Source: Burkholderiales bacterium (lineage in GTDB: Bacteria > Pseudomonadota > Gammaproteobacteria > Burkholderiales > Burkholderiaceae_C). Taken from it: DNA of 51,139 nt. The notes below the pieces were generated by a model that had not been told where the DNA came from, searched no databases, and worked only from the letters and a program-made list of their open reading frames with translations. The stretch covers positions 1 to 51,139 of the forward strand of contig QBMB01000022.1 in the NCBI GenBank assembly GCA_003241965.1, in the 5' to 3' direction. Positions 15,856 through 25,531 of this stretch are shown piece after piece; the first letter of the stretch is position 1, and the number at the start of each line of letters is the position of its first letter. Both the position numbers and the translations under genes were made by a program.

Positions 15856-18282
15856 GTGTCGTCCCCCGATCAGCACGTCTCTTCCCTGGCCAAACAGGCG
15901 CGTGAACTCTTCGTGGTTCACGTGGGACGCGCCCTTCCCGAAATGGTCAAGGCCTGCGACACGCGCCTGACCTCCATCCTCGATCAAGCCGGTCCGGCGC
16001 GCGAAACGCAAGCCCGGCGCGATGCCTGGACGGCTTTCCAGAAACACCAGACCAACTGGCTCAACCAGAGCCGCAAGGCCTTGCAGCGCACGCTGCTGCC
16101 ACGCTCGTCCGGCTCCAGCCAGCCGGTCAGCCTGTCTGGTGCGCTGGAACTGGTGGCTGAAGGCGCCATCGACGACCAGATCATGGCTTCACGCCTGGCG
16201 ATGAAGGTGCTCGAAAAATCGTCCACAGAACTCAACGAACTCCGCCTGCGCATCCAGCACCTGGAGAACCGCCAGGAACTGCCCCGCGGCGATGTGCTGC
16301 TGCCTGACGTGACCGCCCGCATCCTGGTGGACCAGTGGCTGGACACTCAGATGAGCCGCGATGCCTGGGGCTTTGTGCAGGATGCCCTGGCCCCGGTGAT
16401 GACGCTCAAGCTGCACGAAGCGTACAAGGCGGCCAACGAGTTTCTGGTGGCCAGCGGTGTCATGAAAGAGATCGACCTGCAGTCGCTGGTCAAGCGCGCA
16501 CCCGGCGCGCGCAGCGAAGGCCCGCCGTCCGCGCCGCCACAGTCCCGGCCCGTGGGTGCGCGCGGTCCCTCGACCGGTTCCGGTTTTGGAGCGGGCTCGG
16601 CGGGTGGTGCATTCCGTCCGGCGAACTCCGCCGTCGATCAAGCCCAGGGCGCAGCGCAGGCGCCAGCCGAATCGGGTGTGTCTGGCCACGGCGCCGGGGT
16701 GCGTTCGGGCAGCGCCGGTTCGTCCGCCATGGGCGTGCAGGACGAAACCCGCATGATGACCAGCGCCTCCCCGCTGGCGCGCGCCCGCATGCGCGCACAG
16801 GGGGTGGTGGGTCGCCTGCGCCGCATGCTCATCGACAAGGTCGGTGGTGACTTTGAAGCCACCCAGATCCTGCCCCCATCGGCCGGTTTGCAGCAGGCCA
16901 TGCAACGCGTCTTGCCCGGCGACAGCGCCGGTGCTGGTTACTACGTGTCGGGCAGCAGCCGCCCAGGCGCCGTCTACATGGACGCCACCCACGTGGAGAG
17001 GGCGGCCACCGCGCTGCGCCAACGCACCACGGAACTCAAGCAGGCCGCCAGCACGCCCACGGAGAAAGCGACCATTGAAGTGGTGGCGCTGATGTTCCAG
17101 AGCATCTTGGCCGAAGAACGCATTCCACCCAGCGTGCGTGTGTGGTTCGCCCGGCTGCAGATACCGGTGTTGCGCGTGGCGCTGGCCGAGCCCGAGTTTT
17201 TCAGCGCCCTGCAGCACCCGGCGCGCCGGCTGATCGACCGCATGGGCTCGTGCGTCATGGGCTTCGAGTCCAACGTCAGTTCGGCGGCACTGGAAGCGGA
17301 GATCAAGCGCGTGGTGCAGGTCATCGAGCAGTACCCCGAAACCGGCCGGCGCGTGTTCCAGCTGGTGTTTGACGAATTCCAGAAATTCCTCTCCACCTAC
17401 CTCAGCGAGCAAGGCAGCGCCAGCCGCTTCGTGAGCGTGGCCCAGCAGGTCGAGCAGAAGGAAACCTTGTCGGTGCAATACACCATCGAGCTGCGCAAGC
17501 TGCTGGACGATGTGCCGGTGCGCGACGAGGTGCGCGACTTCCTCTTCAAGGTGTGGGTGGACGTGTTGGCCGTGTCCAGCGTGAAGTACGGGCTGCGCCA
17601 CGAAGAGACCAGCGCGCTCAAGCAGGTGGCCTCCGACCTGCTCTGGGCGGCCAGCGCCAAACCCAATCGCGACGATCGCGCCCGCGTGATCCAGCAGTTG
17701 CCGGCATTGCTGCAGCGTCTTCGCCAGGGCATGGGGCTGCTGGGCTTCACCACCGGCATGCAGGACCAGCACATCAAGACCGTGAGCGACACCCTGGCCG
17801 ATGCCTTCATGTCGCGCACCGAGCCCATCTCGCAGGAGCAGCTGGACAACCTCTCCGAGCGCCTGGCCAACCTGGAAGACTACCTGCCTGCCAATGGCTT
17901 GGGCGACCTGGACCTGGACAACGAGAGCATCGAGATGATCACTGGCGTGGACGCCAGCAACATCGAGGTGATCAACCAGGGTGGCAGCCAGCCGAACGAG
18001 GCCATGCGGTCCTGGGCGATCGAGCTGCAGATTGGTTCGTGGTTCGGGCTGGACCACAACGGCAAGCTCAACAGCGTGCAGCTGGCCTGGCGCAGCCAGC
18101 GCGGCCAGCTCTACCTGTTCGTCACCAACGGCGGTCGTTGCTTCCTGATCCAGGCGACCCGAGTCGCCTCGTATCTGCAAGCGGGTTTGCTGGTGCCGAG
18201 CGAGGAAGAAGCGCTCACGGTGCGCGCCACGCGCGACGCGCTGTCCAAGCTCGACGCGAACCCCGAGCGCCTGCTCAACTGA
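15856..18282 (+). CDS. DUF1631-family protein
   Basis: 808 residues from a GTG start at 15856 (MSSPDQHVSSLAKQARELF). The family is widespread in Burkholderiales and Pseudomonadota and has no established biochemical function. The protein is mainly helical and soluble. A low-complexity Ala/Gly/Ser/Pro linker (about residues 210-300, for example GPSTGSGFGAGSAGGAF) separates an N-terminal helical domain from a large C-terminal part, which ends with a segment around IELQIGSWFGLDHNGK and QLYLFVTNGGRCFLIQ that resembles PilZ-like beta strands. c-di-GMP binding is not claimed because the RxxxR motif is not clear. It follows secF by 83 nt and converges with the M48 gene, 6 nt away. Confidence 0.88.
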   Translation: MSSPDQHVSSLAKQARELFVVHVGRALPEMVKACDTRLTSILDQAGPARETQARRDAWTAFQKHQTNWLNQSRKALQRTLLPRSSGSSQPVSLSGALELVAEGAIDDQIMASRLAMKVLEKSSTELNELRLRIQHLENRQELPRGDVLLPDVTARILVDQWLDTQMSRDAWGFVQDALAPVMTLKLHEAYKAANEFLVASGVMKEIDLQSLVKRAPGARSEGPPSAPPQSRPVGARGPSTGSGFGAGSAGGAFRPANSAVDQAQGAAQAPAESGVSGHGAGVRSGSAGSSAMGVQDETRMMTSASPLARARMRAQGVVGRLRRMLIDKVGGDFEATQILPPSAGLQQAMQRVLPGDSAGAGYYVSGSSRPGAVYMDATHVERAATALRQRTTELKQAASTPTEKATIEVVALMFQSILAEERIPPSVRVWFARLQIPVLRVALAEPEFFSALQHPARRLIDRMGSCVMGFESNVSSAALEAEIKRVVQVIEQYPETGRRVFQLVFDEFQKFLSTYLSEQGSASRFVSVAQQVEQKETLSVQYTIELRKLLDDVPVRDEVRDFLFKVWVDVLAVSSVKYGLRHEETSALKQVASDLLWAASAKPNRDDRARVIQQLPALLQRLRQGMGLLGFTTGMQDQHIKTVSDTLADAFMSRTEPISQEQLDNLSERLANLEDYLPANGLGDLDLDNESIEMITGVDASNIEVINQGGSQPNEAMRSWAIELQIGSWFGLDHNGKLNSVQLAWRSQRGQLYLFVTNGGRCFLIQATRVASYLQAGLLVPSEEEALTVRATRDALSKLDANPERLLN

Positions 18283-18288
18283 GCTGGA

Positions 18289-19155
18289 TCACCCCTTGCG
18301 GGCCTGTTCGTACAGGCCTTGCACGCGGGGCACGTTGGCTTCGAGTTCGCGGATGCGGTTGGGGCCGCTGGGGTGGGTGGAGAGAAAGCCCGGTCCGGCA
18401 CCGCCACCGGCCGACGTCATCTTCTGCCACAAGCTCACGCTGGCCTGCGGCGCATAGGCCGAGCGGGCAGCAAGCTCCAGCCCCACCAGATCGGCTTCGG
18501 TCTCGTCCTCCCGGCTGAACCTGAGCGTGAGCAACTGCGTGCCGAGGTTGGCCGCCACGTCACCGAGCTGGCCCAGGCCAAACAGCTGCGCGGCGATGGA
18601 CAGGCCGATGCTGGTCGCACTGCTCTTGGCCACACGGGCGCGCGCGTGTTCGCGCAGCGCATGGGCCATTTCGTGGCCCATGATCATGGCGGTTTCGTCG
18701 TCGGTGAGCTGCAGCTTGTCCAGGATGCCGGTGTAGAAGGCGATCTTGCCGCCGGGCATGCAGAAAGCATTCACCTGATCGCTGCGGATCAGGTTGACTT
18801 CCCACTTCCACTCGGTGGCCCGTTTGTTCCACTGGGCCGCGTGGGGAATGATGCGCCGCGCGATGTTGCGCAAGCGCTGGACCTGCGCGTTTCCTGAGGG
18901 CAGCAGCAGCTTCTTCGCGTTGGCCTCGTTCATCATCTGGGCGTATTGCTGGTTCGCCGCGCCTTCAAGCTCTTCGGCCGGTATCAGGTTGCGCAGGGCC
19001 GATGCCTGGCCGACGTCGACCTGCGCCGCTGCAGGCAGCACACTGCCCGCAGCGGCTGCGGTGCCCGCAAGCAGGAAGCCGCGGCGTGCCGACCAGACGT
19101 GATCGGGTCGCGTTGCGGGCGAGGGGGCAGATTTGAAGTCGCAGATGAAACACAT
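18289..19155 (-). CDS. M48-family zinc metalloprotease, probably periplasmic
   Basis: 288 residues. The N-terminus contains SARRGFLLAGTAAAAG (about residues 22-37), a twin-arginine-like or Sec signal followed by AAAQ. The protease domain (about 75-275) has the zinc-binding HEMAH at residue 161 and the third ligand in EDETEADLVG (about 219-228), and FLSTHPSGPNRI near the end is typical of LoiP/YcaL/BepA-type periplasmic M48 proteases that act in outer-membrane protein quality control. There are no membrane helices after the signal and no TPR repeats, unlike full-length BepA. It is divergent from the AmpG-like gene with 69 bp between them. Confidence 0.9.
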   Translation of the reverse strand: MCFICDFKSAPSPATRPDHVWSARRGFLLAGTAAAAGSVLPAAAQVDVGQASALRNLIPAEELEGAANQQYAQMMNEANAKKLLLPSGNAQVQRLRNIARRIIPHAAQWNKRATEWKWEVNLIRSDQVNAFCMPGGKIAFYTGILDKLQLTDDETAMIMGHEMAHALREHARARVAKSSATSIGLSIAAQLFGLGQLGDVAANLGTQLLTLRFSREDETEADLVGLELAARSAYAPQASVSLWQKMTSAGGGAGPGFLSTHPSGPNRIRELEANVPRVQGLYEQARKG

Positions 19156-19224
19156 GCGTGAATAATAGTCAAAGCCATGCGGGTGTGCCCACCCCAGTGA
19201 ACCCTATCCCCTCAATATTCGTCG

Positions 19225-20628
19225 ATGTCTGCACCCACTCCCGTGACAACCCCGAGCGCCGCAGGCCGTGATGCCACGGACGCGACTTCGCAGCCCAGCC
19301 CCACCTGGGGTGAAACCCTGCGCGTGTACCTGGAGCCAGCGAGCCTGCGCATGTTTGCCCTCGGGTTCTCCGCCGGGCTGCCGCTGCTGCTGGTGCTGGG
19401 CACGCTGAGCTTTCGATTGCGCGAAGCCGGCCTGGACCGCACGACCATCGGCTACCTGAGCTGGGTGGGCCTGGCCTACGCGTTCAAGTGGTGCTGGGCG
19501 CCGCTGGTGGACCGCCTGCCGCTGCCCTTCCTCACCCGCTGGCTGGGGCGCCGGCGCAGCTGGCTGCTGCTGTCGCAGTTCCTCATCATGGCGTCGCTGG
19601 TCGGTATGGCCTTGTCCGATCCGCGCACCGACCTGACCCTGGTGGTGTGGTGCGCGCTGGCCGTGGCGTTCGCCTCGGCCACGCAAGACATCGCGCTGGA
19701 CGCGTTCCGCATCGAGTCTGCCGATGTGCGCCACCAGGGCGCGCTGGCCGCGACCTACCAGACCGGCTACCGCCTGGCCATGATCTGGGCCGGTGCCGGC
19801 GTGCTCTGGATCGCCGCGCGCGCCGAGGTGGCCCCGGTGGCGGCCGTGGCGGGAGCGGCGCCTGGCGTGCTTTACCAGCAAGCCGCGTGGACCACGGCCT
19901 ATCTGGTGATGGCGGCGAGCATGCTGGTGGGCGTGTTCACCGTGCTGTTTTCGCGCGAGCCGTCGCACGTGGTCTTGCCGCCATCGAAGAACGCGGCGGA
20001 CTGGTTGCGCAGTGCGCTGGTCGAGCCGTTCGCCGACTTCCTCAAGCGCTACGGCAAGCAGGCGGTGCTGATCCTCGCGCTCATCGCCACCTACCGCATC
20101 AGCGACGTGGTGATGGGCATCATGGCCAACCCGTTTTATGTGGACATGGGCTACACCAAAGACGAGGTGGCCGCGGTCACCAAGGTGTTCGGCGTGATCA
20201 TGACGCTGGTGGGCGCCTTCATCGGCGGAGCGCTTTCGCTCAAGCTCGGGGTGATGCGCGTGCTCATGCTGGGCGCGGTGCTCTCAGCTGCCAGCAACCT
20301 GCTCTTTGCCTGGCTGGCCGGGCATGGCCACGACGTGACCGCGCTGATGCTGGTGATCTCGGCCGACAACCTGAGCGCGGGTGTGGCGTCTGCCGCATTC
20401 ATCGCTTACCTGTCGGGCCTGACCAATGTGAGTTACTCGGCCACGCAATACGCCTTGTTCAGCTCCATGATGCTGTTGGCGCCCAAGTGGCTCGCCGGTT
20501 ACTCGGGCGTGTTTGTCGACACCTACGACTACCCCACTTTCTTCACTGCCACCGCCTGCCTGGGCGTGCCCGTGTTGCTGCTGGTCTGGCTGGCTTCCCG
20601 GGTGGCACCGGTGGGCACCCGGGCTTGA
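19225..20628 (+). CDS. AmpG-like MFS transporter (muropeptide permease family)
   Basis: 467 residues with about 12 hydrophobic segments. Conserved AmpG landmarks are visible: LGFSAGLPLLLVLGTL, SWVGLAYAFKWCWAPLVDRL, and FASATQDIALDAFRIE, the family's signature in the fourth/fifth segment. AmpG imports anhydro-muropeptides from the periplasm for peptidoglycan recycling and, in bacteria with AmpR/AmpC, feeds beta-lactamase induction. The cytosolic N-terminus (about 28 residues) is longer than in E. coli AmpG; an internal start is possible. Exact substrate cannot be read from sequence. Confidence 0.88.
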   Translation: MSAPTPVTTPSAAGRDATDATSQPSPTWGETLRVYLEPASLRMFALGFSAGLPLLLVLGTLSFRLREAGLDRTTIGYLSWVGLAYAFKWCWAPLVDRLPLPFLTRWLGRRRSWLLLSQFLIMASLVGMALSDPRTDLTLVVWCALAVAFASATQDIALDAFRIESADVRHQGALAATYQTGYRLAMIWAGAGVLWIAARAEVAPVAAVAGAAPGVLYQQAAWTTAYLVMAASMLVGVFTVLFSREPSHVVLPPSKNAADWLRSALVEPFADFLKRYGKQAVLILALIATYRISDVVMGIMANPFYVDMGYTKDEVAAVTKVFGVIMTLVGAFIGGALSLKLGVMRVLMLGAVLSAASNLLFAWLAGHGHDVTALMLVISADNLSAGVASAAFIAYLSGLTNVSYSATQYALFSSMMLLAPKWLAGYSGVFVDTYDYPTFFTATACLGVPVLLLVWLASRVAPVGTRA

Positions 20629-20728
20629 GCCCAGGCCACGTTCACGTTTCTTTACGCCTTCCACAACCCGTGTTCACGCCGAGCCCGCACCCTCAGGGGC
20701 TCCCGCCACACGCCAACACCCAGAATCC

Positions 20729-21445
20729 ATGACATCCCAGCTGCTGATGATTGAAGACGACGCCCGACTGGCCAAGATGGTCGTCGAGTACCTCGGCCAA
20801 TCGGGCTTTGAAGTGAGCCACGCCGCCGATGGCGAAACGGGCTTGGAGCAACTGCAGCTCATCCAGCCCGAGCTGGTGATCCTCGACCTGATGATGCCCG
20901 GGATCGACGGCCTGGAAGTGTGCCGGCGCATCCGTGCGCTGCAGGGTGATGTGGCCCGGGTGCCCGTGCTGATGCTCACGGCCAAGGGCGACCCGATGGA
21001 CCGCATCATCGGCCTGGAACTCGGCGCCGACGACTACCTGCCCAAACCCTTCGAGCCGCGCGAGCTGCTGGCGCGGGTGCGTGCCGTGTTGCGTCGCCGC
21101 GGAGAAACCGGCAGCGCCAGCGTCTCGCGCAGCACGCCGGTGATGCGCTTTGGCTCGCTCGACATCGACCGCGACGCGCGCACGGTGGTGGTGTCGGGGC
21201 TGGTGTGTGAACTCACCTCGTACCAGTTCGACCTGCTCGTGGCCATGGCCGAGCGCGCCGGGCGCGTGCTCACGCGCGACCAGATCATGGAAGCTGTGCG
21301 CGGGCGAGAGCTGGAAGCCTTTGACCGGTCGATCGACGTGCACATCGGCCGCATTCGCAATGCGATCGAAGTCGACAGCAAGGAGCCCAAGCGCATCCTG
21401 ACCGTGCGTGGCGTGGGTTACGTTTTCGCGAAGCAACAAGATTGA
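20729..21445 (+). CDS. OmpR-family response regulator (RstA-like)
   Basis: 238 residues; the start at 20729 gives MTSQLLMIEDDARLAKMV, the normal beginning of a receiver domain. The phosphorylated Asp is residue 53 in LVILDLMMPGIDG, the acidic pair is ED at 9-10, and the conserved Lys lies in DDYLPKPFEPREL. The C-terminal winged helix (about 135-235) contains ELTSYQFDLLVAMAERAGRV and DVHIGRIRNAIEVDSKEPKR, the recognition region. The histidine kinase follows 37 nt downstream. The pair resembles RstA/RstB; regulated genes are not apparent here. Confidence 0.92.
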   Translation: MTSQLLMIEDDARLAKMVVEYLGQSGFEVSHAADGETGLEQLQLIQPELVILDLMMPGIDGLEVCRRIRALQGDVARVPVLMLTAKGDPMDRIIGLELGADDYLPKPFEPRELLARVRAVLRRRGETGSASVSRSTPVMRFGSLDIDRDARTVVVSGLVCELTSYQFDLLVAMAERAGRVLTRDQIMEAVRGRELEAFDRSIDVHIGRIRNAIEVDSKEPKRILTVRGVGYVFAKQQD

Positions 21446-21482
21446 GCACGTTGCCCCCAGCGCGGCCCGGCGGCGAAACGCG

Positions 21483-22742
21483 ATGAAAGCTTTTTTCGTC
21501 TCCAAGCTCTACCTGCGCATCTGGCTCGCTGTCGTCGCGGCGGTCACGGTGCTCACGCTCGTGGTCGGCTGGCTCTGGCAACAGGCGCTGGACGACGACC
21601 GCGCCGAGCGCGATGCGCGGGTGACCCGAACGATCGTGGTTCGTGATGCAACCCGCGAGATCATTGGAGAAGCCCCGGCGCGCGCCGTGCGCATTCCCGG
21701 GGGCGGCTGGGAGTTCGAGGTGCTGATGAAGGACGGGGAAAAACTCTTCGTTCTGCTGCCGCGCCCCAACCGGCCCGAAGGCATCAACAACCCGGGACGC
21801 CGCGCACCGGCCTGGCTGCAGACGCCCACCGGATTTGCCTGGTTGCTGGGCTTCGTGGCGATGGCCGTGGCGCTGGGCGCTTACCCGATCGTGCGCCGCC
21901 TCACCAAGCGCCTGGAGATCTTGCAAAAGGGTGTGGAGCGGTGGGGCAATGGTGACCTCTCGACGCGTCTGCCCATTCAGGGGCAGGACGAGGTGGCGTT
22001 TCTGGCCGAGCGCTTCAACGCCGCAGCCGAACGGGTGCAGGCCCTGGTGCATTCACACAAGTCTTTGCTGGCCAACGCGTCGCACGAGTTGCGCTCTCCA
22101 TTGGCGCGCATCCGCATGGGTCTGGAGCTGCTCGGGCGCGACAGTGTCAGCGCACAGCAGCGCAGCGAAATGGCGCGCAGCATTGAAGAGCTTGACCAGT
22201 TGATTGACGAGATATTGCTGGCCAGCCGGCTTGACCTGCGCGATGCCAGCGATGTGTCGGCGCTGGGTCCCACGGAAGAAGTGGATCTGGTGGGGCTGGC
22301 CGCTGAAGAGTGCGCACGCACCGGCGCCGATCTGGACATCGCGCCCGGCGCGTCACCCGTGCTGGTGCAGGGCCACGCCAAGCTGCTGCGCCGTGTGTTG
22401 CGCAACCTGCTGGAGAACGCGCGTCGATACGGGCGCGGCGCGGCGCCTTCGGGAGGCGAAGGGTCTGAGCCCGATGTGCGTTTGTGGTTGTCGGTCGGTT
22501 CGATCGCTGGAGTGCGCTCTGCCGAGCTGTGGGTGGAAGACCGAGGCCCGGGCGTTCCGACTGAGCATCGCGAGCGCATCTTCGAGGCCTTCTACCGCCT
22601 GCCTGGCGCCAGCGAGCGCGAAGGCGGTGTGGGCTTGGGCCTGTCGCTGGTGAAGACCATCGTGGAGCGGCACAGAGGACACGTGCACTGTGAGGACCGG
22701 CCTGGTGGTGGCGCCCGGTTTGTCGTGCGGCTTCCCCTCTGA
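21483..22742 (+). CDS. Sensor histidine kinase (RstB-like)
   Basis: 419 residues from the ATG at 21483, which places the first membrane helix (about 10-33, LRIWLAVVAAVTVLTLVVGW) at the N-terminus. A short periplasmic sensor (about 35-115), a second helix (about 120-140), a HAMP linker, then the phosphoacceptor His201 in NASHELRSPLARI follow. The ATPase domain has NLLENARRY (N box), VEDRGPGVP (G1) and GVGLGLSLVKTI (G2). All catalytic parts are present. It is the partner of the regulator just upstream and ends before a strong bidirectional terminator. Confidence 0.92.
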   Translation: MKAFFVSKLYLRIWLAVVAAVTVLTLVVGWLWQQALDDDRAERDARVTRTIVVRDATREIIGEAPARAVRIPGGGWEFEVLMKDGEKLFVLLPRPNRPEGINNPGRRAPAWLQTPTGFAWLLGFVAMAVALGAYPIVRRLTKRLEILQKGVERWGNGDLSTRLPIQGQDEVAFLAERFNAAAERVQALVHSHKSLLANASHELRSPLARIRMGLELLGRDSVSAQQRSEMARSIEELDQLIDEILLASRLDLRDASDVSALGPTEEVDLVGLAAEECARTGADLDIAPGASPVLVQGHAKLLRRVLRNLLENARRYGRGAAPSGGEGSEPDVRLWLSVGSIAGVRSAELWVEDRGPGVPTEHRERIFEAFYRLPGASEREGGVGLGLSLVKTIVERHRGHVHCEDRPGGGARFVVRLPL

Positions 22743-22919
22743 AGCACCACCAAAAATGCACCATTTCCCCCATCTAGGGGATGTTCGGAGCCATCGCTGC
22801 AACGCACAATACAAACTGTTGCTGTCACAACTTCTCGAAAAATCAGACCCGGCAAGCCCCATACGTCGCTCAGCGCGTTTGAAACTGGTCTCCCAACGAC
22901 GTCCCTTCAAGGACTTTCA

Positions 22920-22947
22920 AAAGCCACCGCAAGGTGGCTTTCTTTTT
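22920..22947. terminator. Bidirectional intrinsic terminator between the kinase gene and the O-antigen cluster
   Basis: AAAGCCACC-gcaa-GGTGGCTTT is a perfect nine-base-pair stem with a GNRA-type loop, followed on the plus strand by CTTTTT; A-rich sequence on the left gives a weaker U-tract for the minus strand. It closes both the two-component operon and the 23 kb minus-strand polysaccharide cluster. Confidence 0.8.
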
Positions 22948-22958
22948 GCCTGTGCGGC

Positions 22959-24962
22959 TCAGTGCAGCCGCTGCGCTTGTCTCGGTGCCGTGTCGTGAAA
23001 TGACATGGAGTGCACCCAGTCCACCACCTCGCCCGTGGGCTGGTAGCCCTGCACACAGCACTGCAGAAGAGCGCGTGCTGCCGGCACGTCCTGGGCCTTG
23101 AGCGCCTCGTCAAGCGTCTTCAGTGTTTGCTGGAATTCGCTCCACGGCCTGAATTCTTCGCGTGCGCGCAGGATGCGTGGGTGCTGCGTGGGCTGCGGGT
23201 TGTCGCCGATCAACAGCTCCTCGTACAGCTTCTCGCCGGGGCGCAAACCGGTGGTCTGGATCTCGACGTCCCCAGTGAGGTTGAGTGCCGTCTTCACCTG
23301 CAGACCCGAGAGCTCCACCATGCGCTTGGCCAGATCGTAGATGCGCACCGGCTGGCCCATGTCGAGCACGAACACATCACCGCCCTGCGCCATGGCGCCG
23401 GCCTGGATCACGAGCTGGGCCGCCTCGGGTATGGTCATGAAATAGCGCGTGATGTCCGGGTGGGTGAGGGTGATCGGCCCGCCATTCTTGATCTGCTGGC
23501 GAAACAGCGGCACCACCGAGCCGCTGGAGCCCAGCACGTTGCCGAACCGCACCATGCAGAACGTGGTGCTACCCGGCTCGGCCGCCAGGGCTTGCAGCAC
23601 CAGCTCGGCCATGCGCTTGCTCGCACCCATGATGTTGGTGGGCCGCACGGCCTTGTCGGTGCTGATCAAAACGAAGTGGCCCACGCCGGCCGCTTGCGCA
23701 CTGCGTGCACAGACCCATGTGCCCCACACGTTGTTGCGCAACCCTTGCACCGGGTTGTGCTCCACAAGCGGCACGTGCTTGTAGGCGGCAGCGTGATACA
23801 CGGTGTGCGGGCGCCACGTCTGCATGATCTGCGCCATGCGTTCTTCGTCTTGTACCGAGGCGAGCAGGGGCACCAGCGTGACGGCCATGGGCGGGACCAC
23901 ACCGCCTTCTTCCACATCCAGCGGGTCGACCTGAGCGCCCACCAGCGCGGTGAGCTCGTGGTGAATCTGGTAGAGCGCGAATTCAGAGTTCTCCACCAGC
24001 AGCAGCGTGCGCGGCCGGCAGGCTGCGATTTGCCGGCAAAGCTCGCTGCCGATGCTGCCACCCGCGCCGGTGATGAGCACCACCTTGTCGTGCACAAGGC
24101 GCTGCAGCAGCATCGCGTCCGGCGTCACCGGCTCGCGGCCCAACAGGTCTTCAATGTCCAGCTCGCGCACATCGCTCAAACTCACGCGGCCCGCGGCCAG
24201 ATCCGACATGCCGGGCATGGTGCGCACCCGCACAGGCAGGTGGCGCAGGGATTCGAGCACCTGAAGGCGCCGCTGGTGGGTGATGGACGGCAGGGCCAGC
24301 AGGATGTCGGTGATGCCGAGCCCTTCGATCAACTCGGGCAGAGCCGTGGGCGGATACACCGTGCGCCCGTCCAGGCTGTTGCCTTGCAGCCGATCGTCGT
24401 CGTCCAGAAAGCCGAGCAGCCGGTGCTCGGTGCCGCGAGCGAGTGCTGCCGCGAGTTGGCGGCCCGCCGCGCCCGCGCCGTAAATCAAGACGCCGGGTAG
24501 CTCCTTGCGTTGCAAGGCCAAACGGTATAGACCACCCAGCCAGTAGCGAACGGCGACGCGGCTGAACCCCACGAAGGCCATCAACAACATGGGCTGGATC
24601 ACACCCACCGTGCGCGGAACGCCGGGTACGCTGATGACGGTGAACAGGGTGGCGTAGAACAGGCTGTACAAGGCCATGGCCTGCACCAGGCTGATCATGG
24701 CGTTCCAGCCTGCGTACCGGAAGATGGCGCGGTACAGCCCGAACCGGATGAAAAGCGGCAGCGCCAACACCACAGAGCCCAGCATGGCCCAGCCGTGCAC
24801 TGGCTCCAGCCGCACCCAGTGTTCGAGCCGCAGACACAACGCCAGCCACACCGTGAGCACACACAGAGACGTGTCCACGGCGAGCGCCACCAGACGTTTG
24901 GCCACTCGGGGCATGTCCAGCAGCGCGGTTGCCGCAAAAGTATCCGAATCCCTGTTGTTCAT
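22959..24962 (-). CDS. Membrane-bound UDP-GlcNAc-type 4,6-dehydratase (WbpM/WreV/CapD family)
   Basis: 667 residues, the size of WbpM. The start at 24962 lies 5 nt after the preceding stop. Four membrane helices (about 20-130) precede a Rossmann-like domain (GVLIYGAGAAGRQLAAAL, about 150). The catalytic short-chain-dehydrogenase domain from about residue 287 has VLITGAGGSIGSEL for NAD binding and STDKAVRPTNIMGASKR (about 430-446) with the dehydratase-type Met and Lys in place of Tyr-x-x-x-Lys. Enzymes of this group convert UDP-GlcNAc to the 4-keto-6-deoxy sugar. It lies last in the cluster, after a reductase and a phosphoglycosyl transferase, matching the WreQ-WreU-WreV set that makes and loads UDP-N-acetyl-D-quinovosamine. 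The specific product is inferred. Confidence 0.9.
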   Translation of the reverse strand: MNNRDSDTFAATALLDMPRVAKRLVALAVDTSLCVLTVWLALCLRLEHWVRLEPVHGWAMLGSVVLALPLFIRFGLYRAIFRYAGWNAMISLVQAMALYSLFYATLFTVISVPGVPRTVGVIQPMLLMAFVGFSRVAVRYWLGGLYRLALQRKELPGVLIYGAGAAGRQLAAALARGTEHRLLGFLDDDDRLQGNSLDGRTVYPPTALPELIEGLGITDILLALPSITHQRRLQVLESLRHLPVRVRTMPGMSDLAAGRVSLSDVRELDIEDLLGREPVTPDAMLLQRLVHDKVVLITGAGGSIGSELCRQIAACRPRTLLLVENSEFALYQIHHELTALVGAQVDPLDVEEGGVVPPMAVTLVPLLASVQDEERMAQIMQTWRPHTVYHAAAYKHVPLVEHNPVQGLRNNVWGTWVCARSAQAAGVGHFVLISTDKAVRPTNIMGASKRMAELVLQALAAEPGSTTFCMVRFGNVLGSSGSVVPLFRQQIKNGGPITLTHPDITRYFMTIPEAAQLVIQAGAMAQGGDVFVLDMGQPVRIYDLAKRMVELSGLQVKTALNLTGDVEIQTTGLRPGEKLYEELLIGDNPQPTQHPRILRAREEFRPWSEFQQTLKTLDEALKAQDVPAARALLQCCVQGYQPTGEVVDWVHSMSFHDTAPRQAQRLH

Positions 24963-24967
24963 TGTTT

Positions 24968-25531
24968 TCAGTGGGTCACGCCGTCGCGGCGCAACACCTT
25001 CACAAACGTCATCCACAAAATGCGCAAGTCGAACGCCAAAGTGTGACGCCGCAGGTACTCGGCGTCCAGCGCCACCTTCTGCGGAATCGGCAGCTCATCC
25101 CGGCCATTCACTTGCGCCCAACCGGTGAGGCCCGGTACCAGTTCGTGCACGCCTTGTTCGGTTCGCAGGGCAATGAGGTCCTGCTGGTTGAACAGCGCTG
25201 GCCGGGGGCCGACGAAGCTCATGTCGCCCCGGATGATGCTCCACAGCTGAGGCAGTTCGTCCAGGCTGCTCTTGCGCAGGAACGAGCCGATGGGTGTGAG
25301 GTACTTTGCCGGGTCGGTCAGCAAATGGGTGGCCACGGCGGGTGTGTCGATCCGCATGCTGCGGAACTTTGGCATCCTGAAAATCCTGTTGTGACGACCC
25401 ACGCGGTCGCTCCAATACAGAGCCGGCCCGGGCGAGGATAGCCGCACGGTCAGCGCGATGCTGGCCACAGGGAGCAGCAGCACCAGTGCGGACGGGATGG
25501 CCAGGGCGAGATCGAACAGGCGCTTGATCAC
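24968..25531 (-). CDS. Small initiating phosphoglycosyl transferase (PglC/WreU-like bacterial sugar transferase)
   Basis: 187 residues, the minimal monotopic catalytic form rather than the long WbaP/WcaJ type. A single hydrophobic N-terminal segment (about 6-29), the KFRSM motif (55-59), the catalytic Asp-Glu pair in SSLDELPQL (91-92) and GPRP (108-111) are all present. These enzymes transfer a sugar-1-phosphate from a UDP-sugar to undecaprenyl phosphate at the inner membrane and so start each O-unit. Its start overlaps the upstream stop by 4 nt. With the flanking reductase and dehydratase, the donor is probably UDP-QuiNAc, or another UDP-linked diacetamido or deoxy sugar; that is inference. 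Confidence 0.92.
   Translation of the reverse strand: MIKRLFDLALAIPSALVLLLPVASIALTVRLSSPGPALYWSDRVGRHNRIFRMPKFRSMRIDTPAVATHLLTDPAKYLTPIGSFLRKSSLDELPQLWSIIRGDMSFVGPRPALFNQQDLIALRTEQGVHELVPGLTGWAQVNGRDELPIPQKVALDAEYLRRHTLAFDLRILWMTFVKVLRRDGVTH

Noticed and set aside
16189..18180. Long open frame antisense to the DUF1631 gene
   Set aside because: Same codon-bias shadow; the sense product matches a conserved family and the antisense translation is low-complexity.
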